Origin: CAJQQK01 sp963696075
Lineage (GTDB): Bacteria > Pseudomonadota > Alphaproteobacteria > Rhizobiales > Hyphomicrobiaceae
Direction: 5' to 3'
Assembly (NCBI GenBank): GCA_963696075.1
Contig: CAVOJD010000029.1
Span: forward strand, 434,001-498,000
Length of the DNA stretch: 64,000 bases
Below the pieces are notes generated by a model. That model had not been told where the DNA came from, searched no databases, and was given only the letters and a program-made list of their open reading frames with translations. Shown here in pieces: positions 8,143 to 16,426 of this stretch (position 1 is its first letter; each line of letters opens with the position of its first letter). A program made the position numbers and the translations under genes.

Positions 8143-9522
8143 ATGGGAGTTGCGGGAAAGGCGGGCGCCAGCTCAAGCGCCTTGGGAGCTGCATGGGGAA
8201 TGATCATGCTGCTTTTCGCTTGCGCCAGCCCGGCGATCGCCCGCCAGGACCCAGCCGCCATTGTGATCGATGCCAACACCGGCCGGACAATCATGTCCGA
8301 CGCGGCCGATGAACTGCGCTATCCAGCCTCTCTGACCAAGATGATGACGCTCTATATCGTCTTCGAAGAAATCGCCGCCCGTCGCATCAAATCCTCGGAC
8401 CCCATTCGCTTCTCGGTGAATGCAGCGTCTCGTCCGCCCTCCAAACTCGGCCTCAAGCCTGGTGAAACGATCACGGTCAATCACGCGATCCGCGCATTGA
8501 TTACCAAGTCAGCTAATGATGTCGCGACCGCTGTGAGCGAGCATATCTCAGGCAGTGAGGCCTCGTTTGCCGCCCGGATGACCCAGACGGCCAGGCGCCT
8601 TGGCATGACCCGCACGACGTTTCGCAACGCCTCCGGATTGCCAGATCGCGATCAGCTGACAACCGCCCGGGACATGGCAACCCTCGCCATCGCATTGCGC
8701 GATCGGTTTCCAAGTTCCTTCCGCCTCTTTGCACAGCAGTCCTTCAAGTATAAGGGGCGAAACTACCGCAATCATAACCGGCTTCTTGGGCGCGTGCCGG
8801 GCGTTGATGGCGTCAAGACCGGTTATACCCGCGCATCCGGCTTCAACATTACGACCAGCCTGCGCCGCGGGGGCAAATACCTCGTTGGCGTCGTGATCGG
8901 TCAGCCGACCGGACGTCAGCGCAACAACCTCATGCGCAAGCTCCTGGCGCAAGCACTGCCGAAGGCAACCCGGGGCCGCCGCCAGAAGCCCAAACCAATG
9001 CTCGTCGCCCGCCCCCAATTGGTCGCCCGCCCCATGCCCGTTGCCCGGCCGGCAATCGATCCGGCCGGCGCCGCCATGGCCGCACGCGTGACGCATCTCA
9101 GACCAGAGGGCCAAGCCGGGCGTAGGATCGGCCAGGTCCGCCAACCCTCAACACTCGATGCGCAGCACGTTCAATTGCGCCAGACCCTGGCGGCCGTCCC
9201 TTCCGCCCTGACGGCAACGTCCCCCGCCACAGGCCGCGCAACCGCCCCACCCCCAGCCGAGCGCCGCGGCGAGAGCAAGACCCATCATATCCAGGTTGGT
9301 GCCTTCTTTGACGAGGCCGACGCCCTCAGAGCCCTCGATGGGGCACGTGCCCGCGGCGGCCGGCTGTTGGCTGGCAGCACGCCTCTGACGTTGCGTGTCC
9401 CGGGCAAACCACGAACCATCTATCGCGCACGCTTTGCCGGCTTTGGCCAGAGCGAGGCGACGGCAACCTGCGCCAAACTCAAGCGTGTTTCGGTCGACTG
9501 TTTCGTCACGACCGCCCGCTGA
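8143..9522 (+). CDS. D-alanyl-D-alanine carboxypeptidase (PBP5/6-like) with C-terminal SPOR domain
   Basis: A periplasmic peptidase of the S11 family that trims the terminal D-Ala of peptidoglycan stem peptides. With the start at 8143 it has 459 residues; this Met has a good GAGGG site 5-6 bases upstream and a normal signal peptide (hydrophobic core about 15-30). A Met at 8089 would add 18 residues. Active-site motifs are S63-x-x-K (SLTK), S123-A-N and K225-T-G. A Pro/Ala-rich linker leads to a SPOR-like domain (about 375-459, beginning HHIQVGAFFDEADALRAL), which binds denuded septal glycan. This suggests division-site localisation. It is followed by eipB, another envelope gene. Confidence 0.92.
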   Translation: MGVAGKAGASSSALGAAWGMIMLLFACASPAIARQDPAAIVIDANTGRTIMSDAADELRYPASLTKMMTLYIVFEEIAARRIKSSDPIRFSVNAASRPPSKLGLKPGETITVNHAIRALITKSANDVATAVSEHISGSEASFAARMTQTARRLGMTRTTFRNASGLPDRDQLTTARDMATLAIALRDRFPSSFRLFAQQSFKYKGRNYRNHNRLLGRVPGVDGVKTGYTRASGFNITTSLRRGGKYLVGVVIGQPTGRQRNNLMRKLLAQALPKATRGRRQKPKPMLVARPQLVARPMPVARPAIDPAGAAMAARVTHLRPEGQAGRRIGQVRQPSTLDAQHVQLRQTLAAVPSALTATSPATGRATAPPPAERRGESKTHHIQVGAFFDEADALRALDGARARGGRLLAGSTPLTLRVPGKPRTIYRARFAGFGQSEATATCAKLKRVSVDCFVTTAR

Positions 9523-9666
9523 ACGACGATTGAGACGTCACAACACCTTTAATTTGGCCGCGTTTCTTCATATCAATACTGGTAATCAATCCGACCTGAC
9601 CATCCGCGCCAGGCTCTGTAGGCTGGCCGATCCTGCTTCGAATCCCTTTTGATCAAGGAACAATCG

Positions 9667-10524
9667 ATGTCATCCACACATCGCTTGAGACGTGCAACGA
9701 TAGCGGCTCTGCTCTTGGGGGCGAGCGCGCCTGCGGCCGCACTTGCGGGGCCGACGTCGATCGCGCTCTCGCCCCATCGCGCCGTCTATGACATGAAACT
9801 CGAGGCGACCAACGCAAGCGCCGGCATCAGCGCCCTGACGGGACGGATGGTTTTCGAGCTGAAGGGCAGCGCGTGCGCCGGCTACGAACAGACAATGCGC
9901 TTCGTGACCGAAACGCTCGACCAGCGTGGCAAACCGGCGCTGACCGATCAGCGCTCGACGTTCAAGGAGTCTGCTGACGCCGGCCGCTTCACCTTCGACA
10001 CCCGTCAGTACCGCAACGATCGACTGACCGAGACGACGATCGGCAGCGCCGAACGCGCGCGTGACGCGGCGCGCCTGAAGATCCAGATATCAAAGCCGAA
10101 GACGAAGAATATGGACATCGACACGGCGGTTCTCTTCCCTGTCGAGCACTCGATCCGCCTGCTTGAAGCCGCACACCGGGGTGACACGCTCTTCGCGGTA
10201 AATCTCTATGACGGCTCCGATAAGGGCGAGAAGGTCTATTCAACAACGGCGGCGCTGGGCCAGAAAAAGCCTGCCGGCATCAACAAGAAACTCGGCGGTG
10301 GCGATGTTGCAAGCAGCCTCGACAGTCTTGCCGCCTGGCCGGTGTCGCTGAGCTATTTTGAAATCGACGGCAAGAAACGCGACGCCGTTCCCAACTACGA
10401 ACTCTCGTTCCTCTATTTCGAGAACGGCGTTTCGCGAAAACTCTTCATCGACTATGGCACGTTCTCCATGAGCGGCAGCTTGATCAAGCTCACCATGCTC
10501 CCGCCTGAGGCGTGCAAGAAGTAG
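9667..10524 (+). CDS. eipB: Cell envelope integrity protein EipB (DUF1849)
   Basis: A 285-residue secreted periplasmic protein matching the DUF1849/EipB family described in Brucella, a beta-spiral fold needed for envelope integrity. A signal peptide ends around ALA-GPTS (about residue 28). The family pattern is visible from SPHRAVYDMKLE through GRMVFELKGSACAGYEQ to the C-terminal MLPPEACKK. Cys70 and Cys283 are the pair expected to form the conserved disulfide. Met at 9667 follows an AAGGAA site; a TTG in frame at 9649 is less likely. The neighbour upstream is a peptidoglycan carboxypeptidase. Confidence 0.88.
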   Translation: MSSTHRLRRATIAALLLGASAPAAALAGPTSIALSPHRAVYDMKLEATNASAGISALTGRMVFELKGSACAGYEQTMRFVTETLDQRGKPALTDQRSTFKESADAGRFTFDTRQYRNDRLTETTIGSAERARDAARLKIQISKPKTKNMDIDTAVLFPVEHSIRLLEAAHRGDTLFAVNLYDGSDKGEKVYSTTAALGQKKPAGINKKLGGGDVASSLDSLAAWPVSLSYFEIDGKKRDAVPNYELSFLYFENGVSRKLFIDYGTFSMSGSLIKLTMLPPEACKK

Positions 10525-10608
10525 CTGGTCGCGCCATACCCTGAAGAAGGCCGTGACAAAGACGAAGATAAAGTGTGGCTGCGAACAGGCACGAGGCTAG
10601 TTCATGCA

Positions 10609-11979
10609 CTAAGCTGCTTCGCCGACCACTTGGTTGCGCCCTTTGCGCTTGGCTTCATAGAGCGCATTGTCGGCACGCTTGATGAGCGTTGCCGGTGTGT
10701 CGTCCGGCCCTTGCAGCGTTGCCAGGCCGACACTGGCCGTGACCGTCAGGCTGGCCTTCGAATTGACCGAGAATGGCGCTTCCGCGATGCATTCGCGCAA
10801 GCGTTCTCCGACATGATGCGCAACATCGAGTTCCGTGTCAGGCATGATCACCACGAACTCTTCCCCACCATACCGGCACGCCAAATCGATCCCCCGGATG
10901 TGACGGCGCAGACGGGCAGCAAAATCCTGAAGTACGACGTCACCCGCATCATGCCCGTGCGTATCGTTGATCCGCTTGAAGTAGTCGATATCGGTAATCA
11001 GGATCGACAGCGCGCGCCCGTGCGTTTTGGCATCATCGAGTAGCCCGCGAAGATGCGTTTCGAGATAGCGCCGGTTATAGAGCCCCGTCAGCTGGTCCGT
11101 AACCGCCATCTCGACGCTTTCCTCGAGCCGGTTGCGCAGGAATTCCGAGTGCCGCCGGCGCCGGATCTGGGTCTTCACCCGGGCAAGCAATTCGTGGCGA
11201 TCGACAGGGCGGATGACATAGTCGTTCACACCCATGTCGAGACCGCGTAGCAAGCGCGCATCGTCACCTGGATCGACGAGGATGATGAGTGGCAGGTGGC
11301 GTGTGCGCTCCAGCGAGCGGATCTGGCTGCAAAGCCTCAGTCCATCGGCATTGGAAAGCCCGAGGCTGATGATCACCAGATCGAAATTGAACTTCGAGAT
11401 CTTGTCCATCGCCGCATGGACATCGCGCTCAAGAAACGTATCGTGCACCTGTGACAGGGGTTCCAGGATCCGGGCCGCAGACCTCGGATGATCGTCAACC
11501 AGGAGCAACCGCCCGGACGCATTCGACCGATCGAGAACGGCGGCGGCATCGCGGGCCAGCGTGACCTGGTCGGTCGAGGCTGCGCGCAGCGCCATCTCGT
11601 CATCGAGCATCTTGAGGCGCGCGAGATTCTTCACGCGCGTGATCAGCGCAATTTCGTCGACAGGTTTGGTCAGGAAGTCGTCGGCGCCAGCCTCAAGGCC
11701 CTGCAACCGGTCTGAGGGCTGGTCGAGTGCCGTAACCATGATAACGGGAATATCGCGGGTGCCAGGGTCAGCCTTCAGCCGTCGGCAGGCTTCGAAGCCG
11801 TCCATACCAGGCATCATGACATCGAGCAGCACGACGTCTACGCGTTCCTTCGCGCAAACTTCGAGTGCTTCCGGCCCGCTGAATGCCGTCAAGACTTCGA
11901 AATACTCCGCCTGCAAACGCGCTTCGAGAAGCTTCACGTTCGCCAGAATATCATCGACGACTAGTACCCTCGCGGTCAT
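10609..11979 (-). CDS. pleD: PleD family response regulator / diguanylate cyclase
   Basis: A 456-residue protein that makes cyclic di-GMP. The order is REC1 (phospho-acceptor Asp in VVLLDVMMPGMDGF), REC2 and GGDEF. REC2 is degenerate, with Ser where the Asp is expected (LVIISLGLSNADG), as in PleD, where the second receiver mediates dimerisation. The catalytic motif is GGEEF, preceded five residues upstream by RGID, which fits the RxxD product-inhibition site. The start was set at MTARVLVVDD (11979) because homology begins there. It lies downstream of divK on the same strand, the classical divK-pleD operon controlling polar differentiation and the cell cycle. Confidence 0.95.
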   Translation of the reverse strand: MTARVLVVDDILANVKLLEARLQAEYFEVLTAFSGPEALEVCAKERVDVVLLDVMMPGMDGFEACRRLKADPGTRDIPVIMVTALDQPSDRLQGLEAGADDFLTKPVDEIALITRVKNLARLKMLDDEMALRAASTDQVTLARDAAAVLDRSNASGRLLLVDDHPRSAARILEPLSQVHDTFLERDVHAAMDKISKFNFDLVIISLGLSNADGLRLCSQIRSLERTRHLPLIILVDPGDDARLLRGLDMGVNDYVIRPVDRHELLARVKTQIRRRRHSEFLRNRLEESVEMAVTDQLTGLYNRRYLETHLRGLLDDAKTHGRALSILITDIDYFKRINDTHGHDAGDVVLQDFAARLRRHIRGIDLACRYGGEEFVVIMPDTELDVAHHVGERLRECIAEAPFSVNSKASLTVTASVGLATLQGPDDTPATLIKRADNALYEAKRKGRNQVVGEAA

Positions 11980-12037
11980 TCGACCGTTACTCCACAAACG
12001 CCAACATTATCTTTCACACCGTCGCAGCGATCACCCC

Positions 12038-12466
12038 TTAGGCCGCCTCGACGAACTCACGTACAGTTTGAATGAACCCGACGACTGAGATCGGCTTCGA
12101 GATGTATGCCTCGCACCCGCCTTCGCGGATCCGCTCCTCGTCGCCCTTCATGGCGAAGGCGGTAACGGCAATCACCGGGATTGAGCAAAGCTCGGGGTCT
12201 TCCTTGAGCCAACGCGTGACATCGAGGCCGGAGACCTCGGGCAACTGGATATCCATCAGGATCAGATGCGGGTGGTGCTTGCGGGCGAGATCGAGCACGT
12301 CCATGCCGTTGCGCGTCTGAATGATCTCGTATCCATGAGCGTCCAGAAGGTCGTGGAAGAGCTTCATGTTGAGCTCATTGTCTTCGACAATCATGACGCG
12401 CTTCTTCGGCCCCTTCGCGACTGGCGAAGAGCCTTGAGCTGCAGCGGTGGACTCTTGAACGTTCAT
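12038..12466 (-). CDS. divK: Single-domain response regulator DivK
   Basis: A 142-residue stand-alone receiver. The N-terminal 20 residues are a low-complexity extension. The core begins KKRVMIVEDNELNMKLF, with the acidic pair ED, phospho-acceptor Asp in LILMDIQLPEVSG, conserved Thr/Ala in AVTAFAMKGDEE and Lys in YISKPISV. DivK relays PleC/DivJ signals to CckA and hence to CtrA. pleD follows on the same strand after about 60 bp. A TAACCA sequence just upstream (12471-12476) could be a weak CtrA half-site, but the match is short. Confidence 0.95.
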   Translation of the reverse strand: MNVQESTAAAQGSSPVAKGPKKRVMIVEDNELNMKLFHDLLDAHGYEIIQTRNGMDVLDLARKHHPHLILMDIQLPEVSGLDVTRWLKEDPELCSIPVIAVTAFAMKGDEERIREGGCEAYISKPISVVGFIQTVREFVEAA

Positions 12467-12618
12467 CGCCTAACCAGTCAACGATTGGACCTGCATCTGA
12501 ATGCCGCGATTCGGTTTGCCGAGGCATCGTTGACCATTGACCGGCACCAGTAACTAACAGCTTAAGCTCATCGAGCTCGGCAGGTAAAAGTGCCAGAATG
12601 CACCCGGAATAGGGCATC

Positions 12619-12930
12619 ATGAAACACGATGTTAATGATCGAGGGCGGCAGGAAGCCGAGATTGTGGCGCTGCAGGCTCTCACGTTCATCCTGTCAGAGC
12701 CGCGCCATCTCGACCGGTTCATGGAGGAGACCGGCCTGACACCGGGTGAAATAACAGCCAACGCCCAGTCGGACCATGTCCTCGAAGCCGCCTTGACCCA
12801 GCTCATGGCGAATGAAGCGATGCTTCTGGCATTCGCCGCCAATTCAGGATTATCGCCGGAAGACGTTGCCCGCGCTCATGATCAGTTGGCGTCGGGTGGG
12901 GGCCAGAAGCGCCCTTTGTCCTCAATGTAG
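12619..12930 (+). CDS. DUF3572 family protein
   Basis: A 103-residue small helical protein of the DUF3572 family, which in many Hyphomicrobiales sits divergently next to divK exactly as here. Visible family features are the repeated pattern EIVALQALTFILSEPRHLDRF and TGLTPGEI. No catalytic residues or membrane segments are seen. Function is unknown; the fixed location beside divK-pleD suggests, but does not show, a link with cell-cycle signalling. Confidence 0.82.
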   Translation: MKHDVNDRGRQEAEIVALQALTFILSEPRHLDRFMEETGLTPGEITANAQSDHVLEAALTQLMANEAMLLAFAANSGLSPEDVARAHDQLASGGGQKRPLSSM

Positions 12931-12968
12931 CACGGTTCGCGCGACCACAGCGGGATCGGAGTTGGCTT

Positions 12969-13910
12969 ATGACGGAACCAGGCGACCTGAAGTCCTCCTT
13001 GCGCATGGGGATCGACCTCGGCGGCACGAAGATCGAAGGACTGGTTCTCGATGCCCGCAACCAGGCCGTGGCCGGCCCGCATCGCGTTGCGACGCCGCGT
13101 GAGAATTACGCAGCGACCGTGGCAGCCGTCAGCGAACTCGTCTGCCGCCTCGATCAGGAATGCGCCGGCCCGGCAACGGTCGGCATCGGCATCCCCGGTT
13201 CTCTCATCAAACGCACAGGTCTCGTCCAGAACGCCAATTCGGTCTGGCTGAACGGCAAACCGTTCGCGAACGATCTTGCCGCCGCGATCGGGCGTCCGGT
13301 TCGCCTCGCCAATGATGCCAACTGTTTTGCCTTGTCCGAGGCCCGTGACGGGGCGGCGGCCGGCGCATCGAGCGTCTTCGGCGTGATCCTGGGCACGGGC
13401 TGCGGTGGCGGCCTTGTCCATGCCGGGCGGCTGATCGACGGGCCGAACGGGATCGGGGGGGAGTGGGGGCACAATCCCCTGCCATGGCCGCAGCCGGACG
13501 AGGTGCCGGGGCCCAGTTGCTGGTGTACGCGCCGCGGCTGCATGGAAACCTGGGTTGCGGGCCCGGCGCTGGAGGGCTTCTACGAGGCCGCCACGCAAGA
13601 ACGCCTTCGAGCGAGTGAGATCGCCGTGCGCGCAGAGGCGGGCGACCGCATGGCCAAGTCAGTTCTCGCCGCCCACACCGACCGGCTGGCCCGGGGGCTG
13701 GCTCACGTTGTCAATATCTTCGACCCCGAGGTGATCGTGCTCGGCGGTGGCCTCTCGAACCTGCCCCACCTCTATACCGACTTGCCGGCCGCCGTGGCCG
13801 CCCGGATCTTCTCGGACGATCCGAGCGTCGACATCCGCCCTCCAAAATGGGGCAATTCAAGCGGGGTGCGCGGCGCAGCCTGGTTGTGGAACGAGGCCGA
13901 GCCCGTTTAG
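12969..13910 (+). CDS. ROK family sugar kinase (fructokinase/N-acetylglucosamine kinase type)
   Basis: A 313-residue cytosolic kinase. The N-terminal ATP phosphate loop is GIDLGGTKIEGLVLD. The substrate domain carries GIGIPGSL, NDANCFALSEA with the catalytic Asp, and LGTGCGGGLV. The ROK zinc motif is visible as GHNPLPWPQPDE...CWCTRRGCME, and the C-terminal adenosine motif as VIVLGGGLSNL. Length and motifs fit the Mak/NagK branch; the sugar cannot be assigned safely. It starts 38 bp after the DUF3572 gene on the same strand, so the two may be cotranscribed. Confidence 0.9.
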   Translation: MTEPGDLKSSLRMGIDLGGTKIEGLVLDARNQAVAGPHRVATPRENYAATVAAVSELVCRLDQECAGPATVGIGIPGSLIKRTGLVQNANSVWLNGKPFANDLAAAIGRPVRLANDANCFALSEARDGAAAGASSVFGVILGTGCGGGLVHAGRLIDGPNGIGGEWGHNPLPWPQPDEVPGPSCWCTRRGCMETWVAGPALEGFYEAATQERLRASEIAVRAEAGDRMAKSVLAAHTDRLARGLAHVVNIFDPEVIVLGGGLSNLPHLYTDLPAAVAARIFSDDPSVDIRPPKWGNSSGVRGAAWLWNEAEPV

Positions 13911-14804
13911 GTCATCGCCGGTTCAAGTGCTGGCCAGCTCCAACCCTGTTGCGATCATCTATGGATGCGCCTGGATCACTATGATCCGGGACGCGGCACG
14001 CCGCGAAATGCCAGGCCGCACCGCCATGGCGCATGCCAATCCTAACCAAATTTGCAGCTGAACCCAGATCATAAGAGTATGGTTAAGTTCTCCTGCGTGC
14101 GCAATCTGTCCCCAACACATGTCGACAATACAACAAATATCCACAATTTTGGATCGGTAGCCCATCAAAAGGGCTTGAAATCATCAAAATTGTATGAAAA
14201 ATGAACGGATCGTCTCGCCTGAACAATTGACCTAAGGATTTATTCGTTTCCGGAATTTATGCAACAGTCCGGTGCCGCAGATCTGAGGACGCCGCATCTT
14301 TTTCGGATTTGCCGGTAGAAGCACCAGAAAATCTAGCGTTTGCTCGCTGACATTTCTGACATCGTGCAAAACCAAACGTGCTGTCGACGCCCTCTTTGAC
14401 GCGCGTTTGGTAAAGGCCAGGAAACGGGACGCTTGGATCTACCCCGCTACCAAGTGCTCGTTTTCTGGCCAACTTCCCGCAACACCCCCAAGACAACGCG
14501 AGCGCCTGCACGCCAGTTTAGCGCATGTGACCGCGCGACAATAAACGCGCTGAAGGGTTGCCAATCGCAGGCCTGTTGTCAGCGTGGGAGGTAAGCGGCC
14601 TCGACGAAATCGATCGCTGAACCGCGGAAAACGATACATCCACAGACTTGAGGGTAACAGCAATTGCGGTTGCACAAATGCGCCAGGGCGTCGGTGGACG
14701 CAATCCGCACCAGTTACCCCCGTGACTGTTAACGGACGAGGGCGACGCCGCGCGTTATGCCACGTAGGGCGCGTTCGGCCGGTGAGCAGCCGAACGCTCA
14801 GTCA
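13911..14804. other. Long convergent intergenic region without a recognisable gene
   Basis: About 890 bp between the 3' ends of the ROK kinase and rpmG. Short reading frames (for example 14257-14511 and 14439-14675, minus) have no family resemblance. The part at 14080-14260 is clearly more AT-rich than its surroundings. It holds a TTAACCAT half-site (14079-14086), a nearby CTAACCAAA and a DnaA-box-like ATATCCACA near 14140. A GCGTTCGGC/GCCGAACGC hairpin at 14771-14798 follows the rpmG stop and may end that transcript. Confidence 0.5.
14079..14086 (-). promoter_or_regulatory. CtrA half-site-like motif TTAACCAT
   Basis: An exact TTAACCAT on the minus strand inside the AT-rich part of the 0.9-kb convergent gap. 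No gene start is near enough to assign it. Motif likeness only. Confidence 0.2.
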
Positions 14805-14972
14805 TCACTTGATTTTTGCTTCCTTGAACTCGACGTGCTTGCGCGCGATCGGGTCATACTTGCGGAAGCTCATTTTCTCGGTCTGATTGCGCGGGTTCTT
14901 CTTGGTCACATAGAAGAAACCGGTCCCAGCCGTGGACAGCAGCTTGATTTTCTGAGTAACGGGCTTGGCCAT
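14805..14972 (-). CDS. rpmG: 50S ribosomal protein L33
   Basis: A 55-residue ribosomal protein. The translation opens MAKPVTQKIKLLSTAGTGFF and contains YVTKKNPRN and the family end KYDPIARKHVEFKEAKIK. It is the cysteine-free (zinc-independent) form of L33. It ends the conserved minus-strand block that runs from pyrB; the Nudix gene lies 116 bp upstream. Confidence 0.97.
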   Translation of the reverse strand: MAKPVTQKIKLLSTAGTGFFYVTKKNPRNQTEKMSFRKYDPIARKHVEFKEAKIK

Positions 14973-15088
14973 GAGATTAAGTCCTGAAGGCTAGCGGCCA
15001 TTGCAGACCGGTGCGGAAAAGTTTCGCGAAGATAGCGTTGCCCGCCGCACTGTCAAGGTGCGTGAGCACGCAACGCGCCGCCAAGGCG

Positions 15089-15859
15089 CTATTCTGGTGC
15101 AGCCGATAGCAACTCCCGAATGAAGCTGCCCCGGCGGTGATGATAGAACGGCACGGGGTGTGCCAGTGGCCCAAGTGGCCCCGCCGAAAGCCGGTCGCCG
15201 AGTTCCTCGAGAATGACGCGCGTAATCGGCGCCAGATCGAGCGCTGTCGTCTCCTCGAAGGAAAACCAGCCGACCGCCTCGAGTTCCTCATCCGATTGAC
15301 CGGTCGACGCGCCGACAAGGGCCGCGGAAGCACAAAAGAAGCGCGTGTCATAGCGCCGTGGCCGCCCGGGGGGCGTTATGGCGCGGGCAAAAAAGTTCAA
15401 TTCGGACAGGATCGGCTCAAAACCGGCCGCGTGGAAAGATTGCCATGAGGGCGGCAAAGTCGTTGCTGGAGCAACTTTATCCTCGATAGTCCGCCCGAAA
15501 ATAACCCCGGTCTCTTCGAACGTTTCGCGGATAGCCGCCAGCGCCAATGCGCGAGCGCGGGCAGGGCTCGGATGCCCCTTCATGTCGATCAGGAGCTTTT
15601 CGGTCTCAGCCTCCGCGAGCGTATCGACGGTGAGAACCTTCTTGTCGTCGTCATCCACCCGTCCGCCCGGAAAGACGACCTTGCTCGGCATGAAAACCTG
15701 GCTGGCACGCCGCCGGCCCATGAGGACGCGAGGTTCGCCGCTGGACTGATCGACGAGGACGAGGGTTGCGGCATCACGGGGGCGCTGCGCAGCACTCGTG
15801 CCGGCAGAACCATCGCTGGTGCCTGCGCCGCTGTCGTCCTGCTCTCCAGAACCGCTCAT
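15089..15859 (-). CDS. Nudix (NUDT19-type) hydrolase
   Basis: A 256-residue Nudix-fold hydrolase. After a Ser/Gly-rich N terminus (about 30 residues) the domain starts RDAATLVLVDQ, with VFPGGRVDD and the Nudix box core LAAIRETFEETGVIFG (REx2EExG intact). The large insertion between GG and the Nudix helix (about 45 residues) is typical of the long NUDT19/RnhA-associated group rather than MutT. The substrate is unknown; diphosphates such as CoA derivatives are known for this branch. It starts 6 bp downstream of the DUF983 gene and is probably cotranscribed with it. Confidence 0.88.
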   Translation of the reverse strand: MSGSGEQDDSGAGTSDGSAGTSAAQRPRDAATLVLVDQSSGEPRVLMGRRRASQVFMPSKVVFPGGRVDDDDKKVLTVDTLAEAETEKLLIDMKGHPSPARARALALAAIRETFEETGVIFGRTIEDKVAPATTLPPSWQSFHAAGFEPILSELNFFARAITPPGRPRRYDTRFFCASAALVGASTGQSDEELEAVGWFSFEETTALDLAPITRVILEELGDRLSAGPLGPLAHPVPFYHHRRGSFIRELLSAAPE

Positions 15860-15865
15860 GCCGCC

Positions 15866-16375
15866 TCAATTGAGATTTGATGGAGCCTGCTGCACACCTT
15901 GTGCTGCCACGGGTGGAACCGCCTGGCCCGGACCATCACCGGTCAACGCGTGGCCATCGTCCGCCGGGTCACCGAACCCGTGCATCCTCAGGGCCCACTG
16001 CAACCCGACCAGTGCCCCCTTGATGCGGGGCAACAGCAACAAACACAGCACCAGCGTCAGCGGCAGCCACACGCTTGCCTGGATCCAGGGCTCGGGATGA
16101 AACGCTCTTTCGACCGCGAGCACGCCGCCGACGATGATGTGTCCGGCGATGAATATCGTGAAATAGGGCGGCGCATCGTCGGCGCGATGATGATGCAGTT
16201 CCTCTGCACACGTCTCACATCTGTCGGCGACCTTGAGGTAGCGCTCGAACATCCGGCCCCGGCCGCAATTGGGGCAACTGTGCTGCGCACCGCGCAACAT
16301 CGCGGTCCACAGGCTGCGCGGCGCCTCCCCAGGCATGGGCATCGGCGCGCTATCTTTTTCAATTCGTATCGTCAT
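15866..16375 (-). CDS. DUF983 family membrane protein
   Basis: A 169-residue inner-membrane protein. A cytoplasmic zinc-ribbon-like part with CPNCGRGRMF and CETC is followed by two hydrophobic segments (about 73-90 and 100-120). A Pro/Gly/Gln-rich tail ends the protein. The gene is conserved in this position between rnr and the Nudix gene in related bacteria. Its biochemical role is unknown. Confidence 0.87.
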   Translation of the reverse strand: MTIRIEKDSAPMPMPGEAPRSLWTAMLRGAQHSCPNCGRGRMFERYLKVADRCETCAEELHHHRADDAPPYFTIFIAGHIIVGGVLAVERAFHPEPWIQASVWLPLTLVLCLLLLPRIKGALVGLQWALRMHGFGDPADDGHALTGDGPGQAVPPVAAQGVQQAPSNLN

Positions 16376-16426
16376 CTTGCTTTGATCTTCATTGCAGCGC
16401 TCGCCGTCAAGCGATGGATTGACGCG

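Noticed and set aside
9641..9650. GGCTTCGAATCCC-like T-loop sequence, possible tRNA
   Set aside because: No acceptor stem or anticodon arm could be built around it; it is the leader of eipB.
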